Source: Bactericera cockerelli (lineage: Eukaryota > Arthropoda > Insecta > Hemiptera > Triozidae). From it: a stretch of 64,000 nt of DNA. Below the pieces are notes generated by a model. It was given only the letters and a program-made list of their open reading frames with translations. It did no database searches and was not told the DNA's origin. Within the stretch, counting starts at the first letter, position 1, and each line of letters opens with the position of its first letter. Below are positions 53,441 to 63,580 of this stretch, in pieces. The DNA is taken from NCBI GenBank assembly GCA_024516035.1, contig CM044961.1, positions 18,295,374-18,359,373 on the forward strand, in the 5' to 3' direction. The position numbers and the translations under genes are program-made.

Positions 53441-55084
53441 ATGGATGCTACCAAACAGTTTGATATTCAGAGACAAATTCGTAACAATAACGAAGATTTT
53501 CATCACTATGCCCGTGAATTGAAACTTTGGGAGTCTGAAATGAAAAGGAAGGACGAGCAGCTTAGTTCACATTCAAGTTCAAAAGATGTGCCCCAGATTA
53601 GGAAAAAAGCTAAAAAAGAAGATCCAAACCTAAAATCAAAGCGTATATCTGGTTTTGATTATTCATCATGGGATAAATTTGACGTAGATAAAGTATGTGA
53701 AGAAATGGACCAGGCAGATTCAGATGAAGATGAGGACACTGATGTAGAAGAAGAGGATCTTGATAGAATTGCTACTGCTGTCTACAACAAAGAACAAGGA
53801 AATAAACTAGTGAAAGAAGGCAAATGGGGAGAGGCCATTGAAAAGTACAATGTTGCTATTCAAACTTATCCACATGATGCTGTGTTCTATGCTAATCGTG
53901 CTTTGTGCTTCTTGAAGATGAAGAACTATGTTTCAGCGGAGTCTGATTGCAATTCTTCTTTGAAATTAGACAACAGCTATGTGAAAGCATACCTGCGTAG
54001 GGCATCAGCTAGGCGTTCCTTGAGTCAATTTGCAGAAGCTAGAAATGATATTCTGAAAGTGTTACAATTAGAACCCAACAATAAGCAAGCTGAGGTTGAG
54101 TTGTCAGAATTGAGTAGAAAGCTTAACATTCCACATACTGTGAACAGTCCTAATGAAAATATGCAAAGTAAATCATCAGACCTTTCTAAAAGCTTGAAAG
54201 AGGAGGTCAATCATACAACATCAAAATCAAGAGTTGGTAATACTGCTCAAGGAATATTAAAACCTCTTGATTTGAGCTGGGTTCCAGCATATGATACATC
54301 TGTATATACACCAGTCCCCCGACTAAACATACCTCCTCATCAGAGATCCAAGAAACCTCTGGTGAAAGTCAACATTATTGAACCAGAAAGTACTGGGATA
54401 AGTTCATCAATAATATCCACCTCAACAACTTTAATAGAAGATAAAACAAGAAAGTTACAAATAATTGATGATAAAAAGAAAGAAGATCTTATCAATATCA
54501 AACAAGAACCAGAGAACATGAAAGATGACCTAAAAAGTGAAACGGAAGAGAGGAGGAAAAAGTTAGAATTATTAGAGAGTGCCTGGAATGAATTACAGAA
54601 TTCAAATCCCTACAAGAAAATTTTGAATGAAAATGTAAAAGTTAAGAAAGAACCAACTGTCAACTTAGTTAAAAATGAATCTTTACAAGAGCCACATACT
54701 GAAACTGTTAACATCCCTTGTGCACCAAAGACATGTTCTCAATTTGAACTTCATTGGAGGACATTGAAGTCTAATGAAGAAAATTTATACCTGTATTTAA
54801 AACAAATCAAGGGATCTGAACTACCTGCTATTTTTAAAGATGGTCTGGAAACATTCACTTTCTTGGATATTCTTCAATGTCTCTGTGGTAAATTTGTCGA
54901 GAATGGAGACATTATAGGAGAATATTTACAAGGCCTGGCCAATACCCCACGCTTAGCCAGTATTGTCATGCTTATGACTCAATCAGAAAAGTCTTTACTG
55001 TCCAAACTGCTGAACTACTGTGAGGAGAAGCACCAACTGAATACTTGTGAATTAAATCAATTGATTCAAGCTTTTGAACTATGA
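53441..55084 (+). CDS. RPAP3: RNA polymerase II-associated protein 3 (R2TP subunit)
   Basis: A single exon of 547 codons. Residues 1-90 match the RPAP3 N-terminus, including the FDYSSWDKFDVDKVCEEMD motif. An acidic stretch follows (91-107). A three-repeat TPR domain spans about 112-220, with carboxylate-clamp residues K117, N121 (KEQGN), N152 (YANRAL), K182 and R186 (KAYLRR) suited to binding HSP90/HSP70 C-terminal EEVD. A linker rich in Lys, Glu and Ser (230-420) ends in the RPAP3_C domain (about 425-540, FELHWRTLKSNEENLYLYLK ... LNYCEEKH) that contacts RUVBL1/2. Vertebrate RPAP3 has two TPR domains and about 665 residues; here only one is present. R2TP assembles RNA polymerases, snoRNPs and PIKKs in the cytosol. 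ATG 53441 is the first start of the conserved frame. SPAG1 was considered, but the C-terminal domain and the YDYxxWxKxDVD motif favour RPAP3. Confidence 0.92.
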   Translation: MDATKQFDIQRQIRNNNEDFHHYARELKLWESEMKRKDEQLSSHSSSKDVPQIRKKAKKEDPNLKSKRISGFDYSSWDKFDVDKVCEEMDQADSDEDEDTDVEEEDLDRIATAVYNKEQGNKLVKEGKWGEAIEKYNVAIQTYPHDAVFYANRALCFLKMKNYVSAESDCNSSLKLDNSYVKAYLRRASARRSLSQFAEARNDILKVLQLEPNNKQAEVELSELSRKLNIPHTVNSPNENMQSKSSDLSKSLKEEVNHTTSKSRVGNTAQGILKPLDLSWVPAYDTSVYTPVPRLNIPPHQRSKKPLVKVNIIEPESTGISSSIISTSTTLIEDKTRKLQIIDDKKKEDLINIKQEPENMKDDLKSETEERRKKLELLESAWNELQNSNPYKKILNENVKVKKEPTVNLVKNESLQEPHTETVNIPCAPKTCSQFELHWRTLKSNEENLYLYLKQIKGSELPAIFKDGLETFTFLDILQCLCGKFVENGDIIGEYLQGLANTPRLASIVMLMTQSEKSLLSKLLNYCEEKHQLNTCELNQLIQAFEL

Positions 55085-56751
55085 TTTGAAACTTTATATA
55101 GAACTTTATTATCTATTTAGTATGACTACTTAATTTTCTCTGTTGATGCAAAATGACCCCTTCAATCCTTATATTGCTTCCTGGTAATTTTCTGCAAACA
55201 TAAACTGATAAGGTGGGTAGTTGGGTGCATGTCCTTCCTGGTTTAATTAAAAAATGCAGTCTTTGAACAAGGTTCTCAATCTTGATTTTGCAATATCTTT
55301 CTCTAATAAAAAGTTACCTTTCTTCAAATTGTTTTATTGATTTGATTTATCAATATTGCTTGGATTCATTCCTTTAGCATATCACTTTATACTACAAAAA
55401 AGACAAGTCTTTGTGCAGGAACATATCTGAGGATTGACCACTTTTGAATAAACCATTATGCATTTAATCTATCCTTTTTGTAGTTTATATCTGTTCCAAC
55501 CACAGAATAATAAAAAAAATACACAGTTTTGGAATAGATTTACAGTAATTATGTAAATATTGAGTCATAGAAGTTTCAGGGCTCATATCATATACACAGC
55601 TGCTTTGCTCCAAAAGATAGAGCATTTCTTGTCTCATGACCTAGTACTACATAGTACCAAAATTGCCCACTGTAAGATTTTCCCAAACTACCCTCTGTTA
55701 AGTCATTGTTAACTTTTAAAAAGGAACAAGAGGGCTATCCCAATTTAAACAGTACTGTTGTAGTCATCATCAGCCTTGATCAAACTTTATAAATTTTAAC
55801 ATACTTTTCTGATATTGTATTACCTATGTTTATTGTTGGGGTTCAGGCCTTTTTTTTGATAAGATTTCAATCCTTGGAGAAAAAAAAATAAATTCTAAAA
55901 CTTTGTAAATGCATAAAAATATTGTGAATAAAGTTTGATTGAAATTGTTTAATACTGTAATTTTATATTGTTTCATTTCATTGCTTACGGTCCAACTACA
56001 AATACTCAAAATGCCAATTGAAACACAATTATTTAGGTGTGATCAGTTAGTCAAAACAGTGGGTTAAACTTTTATATTTTTTTACACACTTGACTTAAAA
56101 TAAAGCCTTAATTATTTTATAGTAAATATAAAATAAGAGTAAAACATTGGTCAACTATCGCAAAAATTGGGCCAGAATGGGCATATTAAAGCTTTCCAAG
56201 TGGACCCAAAATTCTAATTTTGTAAAAAAATAATCTAAACTGCTGCTCAAAATTACTGCATGTTAACTCGTGTTCCCATTGACTCTGTGTATTAGGAGAT
56301 AACAGATGTACAAAAAATAAGACCAGATAGAGATGGTCCCAGCAGAGATAAAAAAAATGTTGGTTGGGATTTCTAGAGGTGTAGAAGTGCTACACTTAAA
56401 ATAATGTGGATAAACAAAAACAAAAAATACTCATCTGGTTTGAGTTCTGTGAGTCATCTTTCCCCAAAATCAGACATTTCTTAAAATACATACATATATA
56501 TAATTATGTATATCTAGAAAACTCTGTTTCACTGGTTGGTTCTACTTTCCAGCATATCATGAATTTCAATGTAAATACCATTTTTTAAGCTGTAGATCAC
56601 TTTATTTAATCACTATGCAATCTAGTGAATCTAGTAGTATTTTCAAGAAAACTTGGACAGTCTGTGTTTGAGTGTGATTCACCCCCTACGGTTGATAGTA
56701 CCTTTTGAAGAAGAAAATGTTTTTTTTATTGAAGATTTCTATTTTTTTCAG
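55085..56751. other. RPAP3 3' flank and spacer before GOSR2
   Basis: Probable RPAP3 3' UTR with AATAAA at 55305-55310 and again near 55451 and 55925. Otherwise unique-looking AT-rich DNA. No gene was recognised. Confidence 0.45.
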
Positions 56752-56762
56752 GGCAAGTCAAC

Positions 56763-59700
56763 ATGGAAGCTCTTTATCACCAAACTAATAGGCTGGTGTT
56801 AGAGACTCAAGAATATTTTCATAATCTGGATAGAATTGTTGGTGATGACAGTGATAGAACAGATAGTGAGATACAAGAAAGACTTGGTTCTATTTCAAAG
56901 TAAGTTCTATATGTTTTTAAGAAGAAAAAAGAGAAGAAAATAAGTGTGTAACAGCCCTTTTTTTAGTAGCCATGTCTGTGTTGTTGCTTGCCCATCCCGA
57001 AGTATGCCTCTGCTTTGAAGTTGATCAGCAAAACTCTTTTCTTCGTAGTAACAAGGAATTTAAAAGTTTAATGTCATGACAGTGGTTGATTTCATTTATG
57101 AACTATCTTTTGGGACAAGAGAATTTGTTTAACCCATCTAGAACCTCAATAAAACTTGATATCACCAGTATTTTGAGCACTGTACTCAAGTAAGTTTGAT
57201 ATCCCTTTTATTTCAGAAACTGTGAAAAATTATCCATCATGTTGTTTAAAGAACCTCCCAACAAAAGGCACAACAGTAAGCTAAAAGTGGACCAACTCAA
57301 GTACGACTTGCAGCATCTGCAGGCGGCATTCCGGAGCTATCAGTTTGCCAAGCAGAGGAAGAAACAAGATGAGATTGAGAGAGAGCAATTGTTGAGCAGA
57401 AGATTCACTGCCACTGACTGTGAAAACACAACCATTCTTATAGACCACAATCTGCAACACCAACAATCCTTAGTGGTAATTAGATTTTTTGACATTTTCA
57501 TGTCTTTGCTCTGGCACATAACCAAAATTATGTGACGAAATTATGTAACGAAATTATGTAACGATATTATGTAACGATATTATGTGTTTGTAACGAAATT
57601 ATGTAACGATATTATGTAACGATATTATGTAACGAAATTATGTAACGATATTATGTAACGAAATTATGTAACGATATTATGTAACGAAATTATGTAACGA
57701 TCATTATGTAACGAATATTGAAATTGTAAAGGGAGAGAAGAGGGAAAGTGTGTGTCATGCGCACAATGGCGAAGTATTGAATTGTAGAGGGAGAGAAGAG
57801 AGAAGGTATGTGTCATGCGCACAATACGAAATTTGGTCAGTTGGGTTTTGGACCTTGAATAGTAAAGATGAAAATGTCCCAATGGTTGCAGACTCGTATG
57901 CAAGCGTTTTTTTGACATTTCTTTGGAAGTCATAGATGAAAAATTACTACATGGGTCTCTCTTTTTTGTCATGGCAATGGCGGGTTCAGGGCTTTCGCGT
58001 GCACTCCTCAATTATTATATTTTCCATTTTTTGAAAATCAAACTAAATAGCAGGGTTTTTAGCTATCCACAATAACCCCTGTCGCGTCGTAGGGTAAAAT
58101 TCCCGTTCGAAATAATTATCATCAGGATGTTTAAACTTAATTATCCTAAGACAATTCAACACTCGACAATTTGTTTAATGTTTAAACATTAAAGTGTGAG
58201 TAATATCGTCCCTTGACAAAAAGTCTAGAGTGATCTAGACAACGTGTTATCGTTTATCGTTTAAAAATTGAAGCAATTTTTTCTCCTCTTTTTACGATAA
58301 CGAACATAATAATTCCGAAGTCTACAGCTGTACTTAAAGCTTAGAGAAGTATTGTGTTCATTTTCTGAAGCATAAAACTCTGCCATAAAGATATTTTTCG
58401 ATCCTACGAGTATTACGATTATTGAGGATGACCGACCTTAGTAGCTGGATCCAAGAAGCTGCGGATTCGTAGCCCAACTTCACTTACTTATACCTCAGAC
58501 GGTATAAGTGGCCAAGTCAAGCAATATTTAGTAAGAGCCCGTTCACACCAAAACAGTTTTTACTGGAACAGTTTTTTTACTGTGTCCAGTAAAAAAACTG
58601 TTTCTCAGAGTGCGTTCACACAGGCTACAAACAGTATTTTTACTGGTCCTACTTTTCCATGCTTTTCTTTATGTTCATTCGTGATAAAGCCTTTGAACGT
58701 GATGGATGTGAATACATTAATGCTTTTGTACTGGTACCGGCAACGACAACGAAGGAATAAGAGAAGATGGTGGAATCATCCCATAGTGGCACAAAGGTAT
58801 CAAAAAGGAGCATTTCTAAATTTAATTTAATAATTAGTGAGGCGCTAGAGCCGAATTTATGATTTTCCAAAAAGGCCCTTATTTGGCCCTAATTCGGCCC
58901 TAGTAGGTGACGAAAGGCCCTAACACTAACCCTAGATAGCAGCAAGTCATACCTATCTATAGAACCTAGTTTGAACCAGATCGCCACCAAAAAGTCATTT
59001 GCTCGCCCCGATTTCCATTGTAGCGCCTCACAAATAGACACGAATTAATTTTCATTCGAAAAATACGATATTATAATAGGTTTCAGAAACAGTAAAAACT
59101 GTGCCGACTGCAGTGTGAACATCTCCATTTGATTGTACAAGCGACTGGATGTAGAAACAGTTTTTTTACTGGGCCAGTTTTTCTACTGTTTCCGTTTCTA
59201 GTGGCAAAATCTGATGTAAAAATCTGTCGATCCAGTTTTTTTACTGTTAACAGTAAAACGTTGCCGATGTGAACGCTCTCATTTAAATGTATGCGCCACT
59301 CAGTAAAAATACTGGACCAGTAAAATTACTGTCCCAGTAAAAAAACTGTTTTTAGTCGGTGTGAACGGGCTCTAAAGCTAGTTTGAGCAATTCGTGTGAT
59401 TTCACGATTGTGATTAACACAAAATAAATAAGATAACCTATTTTGCCGATGTAGAAAACGTATACATATTTCTTCTAATAAGTCAAAAAAAGTTATAGTC
59501 GTAGTTGGTGACCGACCCTGATTTCAGTACATTAGTACACACTCAGCATTTTAGTTCCTTAATACGAACTCAATTTTTTTTAAAGGTAGTTGTGCCCCGG
59601 AACCGCTTTCGCATTACTTCAGGGCACTTTACCTTTACATCCACGCCATTCCGGAAACGGAAAAACTCGGTCGGAATTTTCCGCTCCGGCCGGGATTCGA

Positions 59701-60927
59701 ACCCGCAACCTCCGGGTCAGCAACCAATGCTCTTAACCACTGATCCACGGGGATCGGCTCTAATAATTAATTATATTATCTATATAATCCTTTCACCACC
59801 GTGATTTAGGTATCTGTCTCTATCTCACGGACACGGAATTATTATTCTTCTTCTTCTTCTTCTTTCACTCACCTTTTCCCAATTTTATTTGGGGTCGGCG
59901 TTCCCTTCTCTAATTCTACCCCGCCACAGCTTTCTGTCTAATGCTTCCTCTTGCCTCCAGCCTTTTTCTCTCATATCTTCCTGAACCTTGTCCCTCCATC
60001 TCAACTTTGGTCTTCCTCTTTTTCTCTTCCCTTGTATATCCATTCCCTCTACTTTTTTACCCACGTAACTCTCATCTCTCCTCTCAACATGCCCAAACCA
60101 TCTCATTCTACTCTCTTGTATTTTCTTTCCCAATGGACCTACTTTCACTGTTTCCCTGATTTTCTCATTTCTAACTCTATCTCTCCTTGTTAGCCCACAC
60201 ATCCACCTCAGCATCCTCATCTCAGCCACTTCTAACTTTCTCTCTTGTGCTTTGGTTATAGCCCACGTCTCCGCACCATACATCAAAGCTGGTCTCACTA
60301 CTGTTTTATAAAGCTTACCCTTCATTTTCCCACTAATTTTTCTATCACACAAAACTCCACTCAATTTTCTCCAATTCATCCATCCACAATTCACTCTATG
60401 ATTCACTTCACATCCTATGTCCCCATTCTTTTCCAAAACTGACCCTAGATACTTGAACTTGTCCACTGCAGGTAGCTGCTGGTCTTGAAGTTTCAGATGC
60501 AGTCCGTCTAGCTGTTGGGTTGTAAAATACTCGGTCTTTGTTCTGCTTATTCTTAATCCTCTTTGTTCTAGGGCTTTCCTCCAGCTTTCTAGCTTCAATT
60601 CCAGTTCTTTCTTTGTTCTTACACGGAATTATTATTATTAATTATTATTATTCATTATATTTAATTTTTTCTCCTCTTCTCCAGAATGTGAACACTCGGA
60701 CAGACGAACTCTTGCACGCAGGCATGGCCATGCTGAGTAACATCCGCGAGCAAGGCATGACTATGAAGAGCACTCAGCTGAGGATCCGCAACATTGCCAA
60801 CACACTGGGCCTCTCCAACACCACCATGAGAATCATAGAGAAGCGGGTCAAGGAGGATAAGTACATTCTGCTCGCGGGCATGGCTGTGACACTGGTCATC
60901 ATATTCCTTGTCATCATCTACTTCTGA
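56763..60927 (+). CDS. GOSR2: membrin, Golgi SNAP receptor complex member 2
   Basis: Three exons: 56763-56899, 57217-57475 and 60685-60927 (stop TGA 60925-60927), phases 2 and 0, giving 212 residues, the same as human membrin. The start MEALYHQTNRLVLETQEYFH matches the membrin N-terminal helix. KEPPNKRHNSKLKVDQLKYD (about 53-72) is the family signature. The last exon has the Qb-SNARE motif (DELLHAGMAMLSNIREQGMT, IRNIANTLGLSNTTMRIIEK) and a C-terminal transmembrane anchor (LLAGMAVTLVIIFLVIIYF). Membrin works in ER-to-Golgi and intra-Golgi vesicle fusion. An acceptor (tttcag/GG) 12 bases before the ATG implies an upstream 5' UTR exon. Intron 2 (3.2 kb) has filled with minisatellite, MITE, SINE and RTE sequence, while the exons are intact. 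Confidence 0.95.
56955..57045 (-). repeat. SINE family A fragment in GOSR2 intron 1
   Basis: GCCATGTCTGTGTTGTTGCT, GCCCATCCCGAAGTATGCCT match the central part of family A. Strongly decayed. Confidence 0.5.
57526..57716. repeat. 13-bp minisatellite in GOSR2 intron 2
   Basis: Units of ATTATGTAACGAA and ATTATGTAACGAT alternate about 14 times, starting 50 bases after the intron 2 donor. Confidence 0.92.
57718..57830. repeat. tandem duplication of about 60 bp
   Basis: TTGTAAAGGGAGAGAAGAGG...GTGTCATGCGCACAAT is followed directly by TTGTAGAGGGAGAGAAGAGA...GTGTCATGCGCACAAT. Confidence 0.8.
58060..58150 (+). repeat. SINE family B scrap
   Basis: AGCTATCCACAATAACCCCT and GTAGGGTAAAATTCCCGTTC resemble the family B 3' body. 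Low preservation. Confidence 0.4.
58535..59371. mobile_element. 837-bp PIF/Harbinger-like MITE in GOSR2 intron 2
   Basis: TIRs GAGCCCGTTCACACC plus AAAACAGTTTTTACTGG at both ends, with TAA on each side (58532-58534, 59372-59374). The subterminal regions are packed with CAGTTTTT(T)ACTG palindromes. Noncoding interior. Confidence 0.85.
59590..59760 (-). mobile_element. tRNA-derived SINE copy
   Basis: The minus strand has GTGGATCAGTGGTTAAGAGC (A box) and GGGTTCGAATCCC (B box), then GGCCGGAGCGGAAAATTCCG and a body with GAAACGGAATGG-like sequence. The head lacks a paired acceptor stem. Confidence 0.65.
59765..59846 (+). repeat. SINE family B 3' tail domain, RTE target
   Basis: ATAATCCTTTCACCACCGTG, TATCTCACGGACACGGAATT match 39665-39745. 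The RTE fragment is inserted in its end. Confidence 0.7.
59847..60620 (-). mobile_element. 5'-truncated RTE-clade retrotransposon
   Basis: 774 bp between a 16-bp target-site duplication ACACGGAATTATTATT (59831-59846 and 60621-60636). The minus-strand 3' end is (GAA)n, as is usual for RTE microsatellite tails. It encodes the RT C-terminus. Confidence 0.9.
59885..60598 (-). pseudogene. RTE reverse transcriptase C-terminal fragment
   Basis: 237 open codons: SRTKTEYFTT, DKFKYLGSVLEKNGD, KMKGKLYKTVVRPALMYGAE, RMLRWMCGLTRRDRVRNE, GKRKRGRPKLRWRD. This is the conserved distal part of RTE/BovB-type RTs. The endonuclease and RT catalytic core are missing through truncation. No internal stops, so young. 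It lies in GOSR2 intron 2, antisense to the gene. Confidence 0.88.
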
Positions 60928-61445
60928 AGCATATCTCTGTCTACTTCTAAAGTAGACCCGATAGAAGCAACACTCCATTCCACAAAGTCATTTCAATCCC
61001 AGTTTAATGCTGCAGTGGTGATATAAGGTACTTGCATATGTGAATTTCTGGCAAAGGTTCCAATCTCAAAGGGGTCTAAGGTGATAATTGTTAGGCGATA
61101 ATTATTGTTAGCTCGAAAGTGATTGCTGTTGATTTGAAGATTTATTTCAAATTTAACTTTTTAAATATCAGAAACCCAATAAGTTTCTTCTGATTATAAA
61201 ATTCATCATGGACCTATTGCAAGATTAGTTTTATTTATTATCAAAATCAAAAATCTAGTCTTTTTACAAGTGGTAGGTAGTCCGAGATACTTGTAGCATA
61301 ACTAGCATTGCCGGGATGAATAAGCAATACTAATTTGCTTGAAAAGAAAAGAACGCGTTCTTATTGGGCTTTTATTTCATTCCTATCATGGTATAAAATC
61401 AATAATTTGACGTGCTGAAGCGTAGCGAAGATGGATATGATCACA

Positions 61446-61655
61446 CACGATTAGCTCAGTGGTAAGATACTCGCTTGCCATGCGGAAGGTACCGGGTTCG
61501 AATTCCAGAGCCGACCAAAAATTGTATTGTAAAAAAAAAAGGGACACCTCCCGGTGCGCTCGTGTTGACCCAGCATCTAATTGGGGAGTATTGTGTTACT
61601 TCTCGCCCATCAGAAGGAAGGCATAATACGGGATGGGGGATGGGCAAGCTAAACA
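61446..61655 (+). mobile_element. SINE family A copy
   Basis: ACGATTAGCTCAGTGGTAAG (A box), GGTTCGAATTCC (B box), CTCCCGGTGCGCTCGTGTTG, ACTTCTCGCCCATCAGAAGG. 3'-truncated after the GGGATGGGCAAGC block. Confidence 0.8.
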
Positions 61656-61679
61656 CAGAAAAAATCCTCGACTTCAGTG

Positions 61680-61815
61680 AAAACTAAACCAAATTTAGTT
61701 TCAAGGAGAATTCTAAACGCGCTATTTAACCAACTGAAAAGAAAAACAAATCGAACGACTCAACCAAATTTAATTTTAAGTAGAATTCTGAACCCGCAAT
61801 TTAACCAACTTTAAA
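61680..61815. repeat. tandem duplication of about 65 bp
   Basis: AACCAAATTTAGTTTCAAGG...AGAATTCTAAACGCG...TTTAACCAACT is followed by AACCAAATTTAATTTTAAGT...AGAATTCTGAACCCG...TTTAACCAACT. Confidence 0.75.
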
Positions 61816-62916
61816 AAAGAAGAGAGAAACTTATTCTGCCAGATCAATATGTATATATTTTTATATCAAAATACCGAAAAACCAAACCAAGTGCCAAAAA
61901 TTTGAGTTTTTTTTCAAGATTTTCTGGTTTTGTCAAAGTTGAAATTTGTGTTCAGCGACTCAAAAGACATATGGGTACCCATTTTCAAAACTGCGCATAA
62001 ACTTTCCTACTAAACAAAACGTGCTTCCCTCAAGTGATCGAAAGTCCTAGCTATTTGGTCCAAATTGATGGGACGAATGTGATAATCATTGAGTTCTGAT
62101 ATAGTCATGTACTGTACATAGATAAAAACACGACTATTATTAGCTGGTATATCTTTTGAAGAGTATTTAAAAAAAATATATTAGAGTTTGCGAACATATT
62201 TTGAAGAGTATTGCATTCTCTGTCGTCAATTATTTTTACGTTCGAATTTTTGTTTTATTGTAAATAAAAAGTTTCATTATTTATTTTTGCGAAATAACTC
62301 AATTGTGTTTCTATAAACTCACTTATGGTACGTAGATCTTTTGTACATCTTATCATCTAATTTCCCCAATAATAACAAATATTGAAGGACAGAATAGAAT
62401 CAAAAGCCAACGTGTAAAATAATTCTGTCATAAACATCTTACTATATTAATTTTATCTTTTATTGGACATATAAATATAACATTTAAGACGGTTGACAAA
62501 ATCCTATATAAATTCGATTTATACTAATAAATGGTAAAATTGTAAAATACTTAGCAATGAAAAAGGTTGACCTACATAGAACTTTCAATGTGTAACTAAA
62601 ATAATGTATAATTTTACGTATACATTTAGCAAGGGATATACTTACTAATTAATTTAAAATAACTAAAAGTAAAATATTTCACAGATAAAGCTTCTTAATA
62701 CTTAATTTATTGTGGTTTTCTGCAAGCAAATTACCAGTTACAAATATGTGTATTTCTTTCTAGTTTCTTCCTTCGTCGACTAAACTAAACTGTTAGGTAA
62801 TTTATCAAATAATTAAATCTTTGAACTCTTGGCAAGAATAAGGGACACTTTAGTCCTTGTATCTCTCCAGACAGTTGTGCCTTGAAATTACTTTTTTGAT
62901 AGAAACCAATTCGTTT
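61816..62916. other. gene-free AT-rich stretch
   Basis: Nothing recognised. AATAAA at about 62263 could serve a plus-strand transcript, but it is far from the GOSR2 stop. Confidence 0.4.
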
Positions 62917-62930
62917 CCTGAATAGGTTCT

Positions 62931-62988
62931 TCTTTTTTTTAATGAATATTTATTTAAAGAGAGGTCTGTAACATTCAGAGTCCTTGCC
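62931..62988 (-). mobile_element. 58-bp retroelement 3' fragment with TSD
   Basis: A poly-T-led block with TTTAATGAATATTTATTTAA and CATTCAGAGTCCTTGC is flanked by a 14-bp duplication CCTGAATAGGTTCT (62917-62930, 62989-63002). Same family as 8549-8610. Confidence 0.85.
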
Positions 62989-63474
62989 CCTGAATAGGTT
63001 CTAGTTTCTAGTATTAATGAAATGTTTTATTTGCTAAGCCTCATCAAGGTAATCCAAGCCACATTATTTTCGAGAAACAATTTTAAATGAAATGGCAGTG
63101 TTAAAAAAAGCCTAAGAATTTCCATATACCGTTTTTATGAGTGAATCATTTCGGAAAAAGAAGCGACAGAGCGAATTACAAAACCTAAAAATAGTCTATG
63201 AAAGATTAAACTTATCTTGGTGCATTGTCGTTTCACGAGTCAATGAGAACTTTTTCAAGAAATGAGCTGGTACTTTTTCCCCCAAATTAATATAGGTATC
63301 AAATAAGCACGCGCATTAAGAGAAGTGGTAACTTTGCGAAATAATAACGTTCTGAATGCACTATGTCAGATAGACGGTATCGCATACGAACAAGAAAACG
63401 AGTATTTGGTGAATTAGCCAGTGGAAGAATGGACTGTTGGTAAATATGAATCAGCCCAAGGACAGCCCACACAG

Positions 63475-63580
63475 CTATGTATCACAGGGGGAAGTGACTG
63501 GATTTAAATTGTTAACTAATTCTTGAGAATGCCCTGAGTCCAGTCCTTCCGTATCACTACCACAATCCACGTCCAGAAAT
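63475..63580 (-). CDS. probable last exon of a gene extending past the right edge
   Basis: The minus strand has an acceptor CTTTGATTTCAG at 63581-63592. One base plus 34 codons follow (FLDVDCGSDTEGLDSGHSQE, LVNNLNPVTSPCDT) and a TAG at 63475-63477. The segment is GC-richer than its flanks. The peptide is acidic and rich in Ser, Asp and Asn, like a disordered C-terminus. I know no family for it. Other frames are closed by stops. It is too short to detect without the splice reading. Confidence 0.45.

Noticed and set aside
57526..57716. Regular 13-bp repeats as a possible regulatory array
   Set aside because: Simple alternation of two unit variants with no spacer. A minisatellite is sufficient.
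59941..60442. Plus-strand open frames over the RTE fragment
   Set aside because: Shadows of the minus-strand RTE reverse transcriptase, which carries the real motifs.
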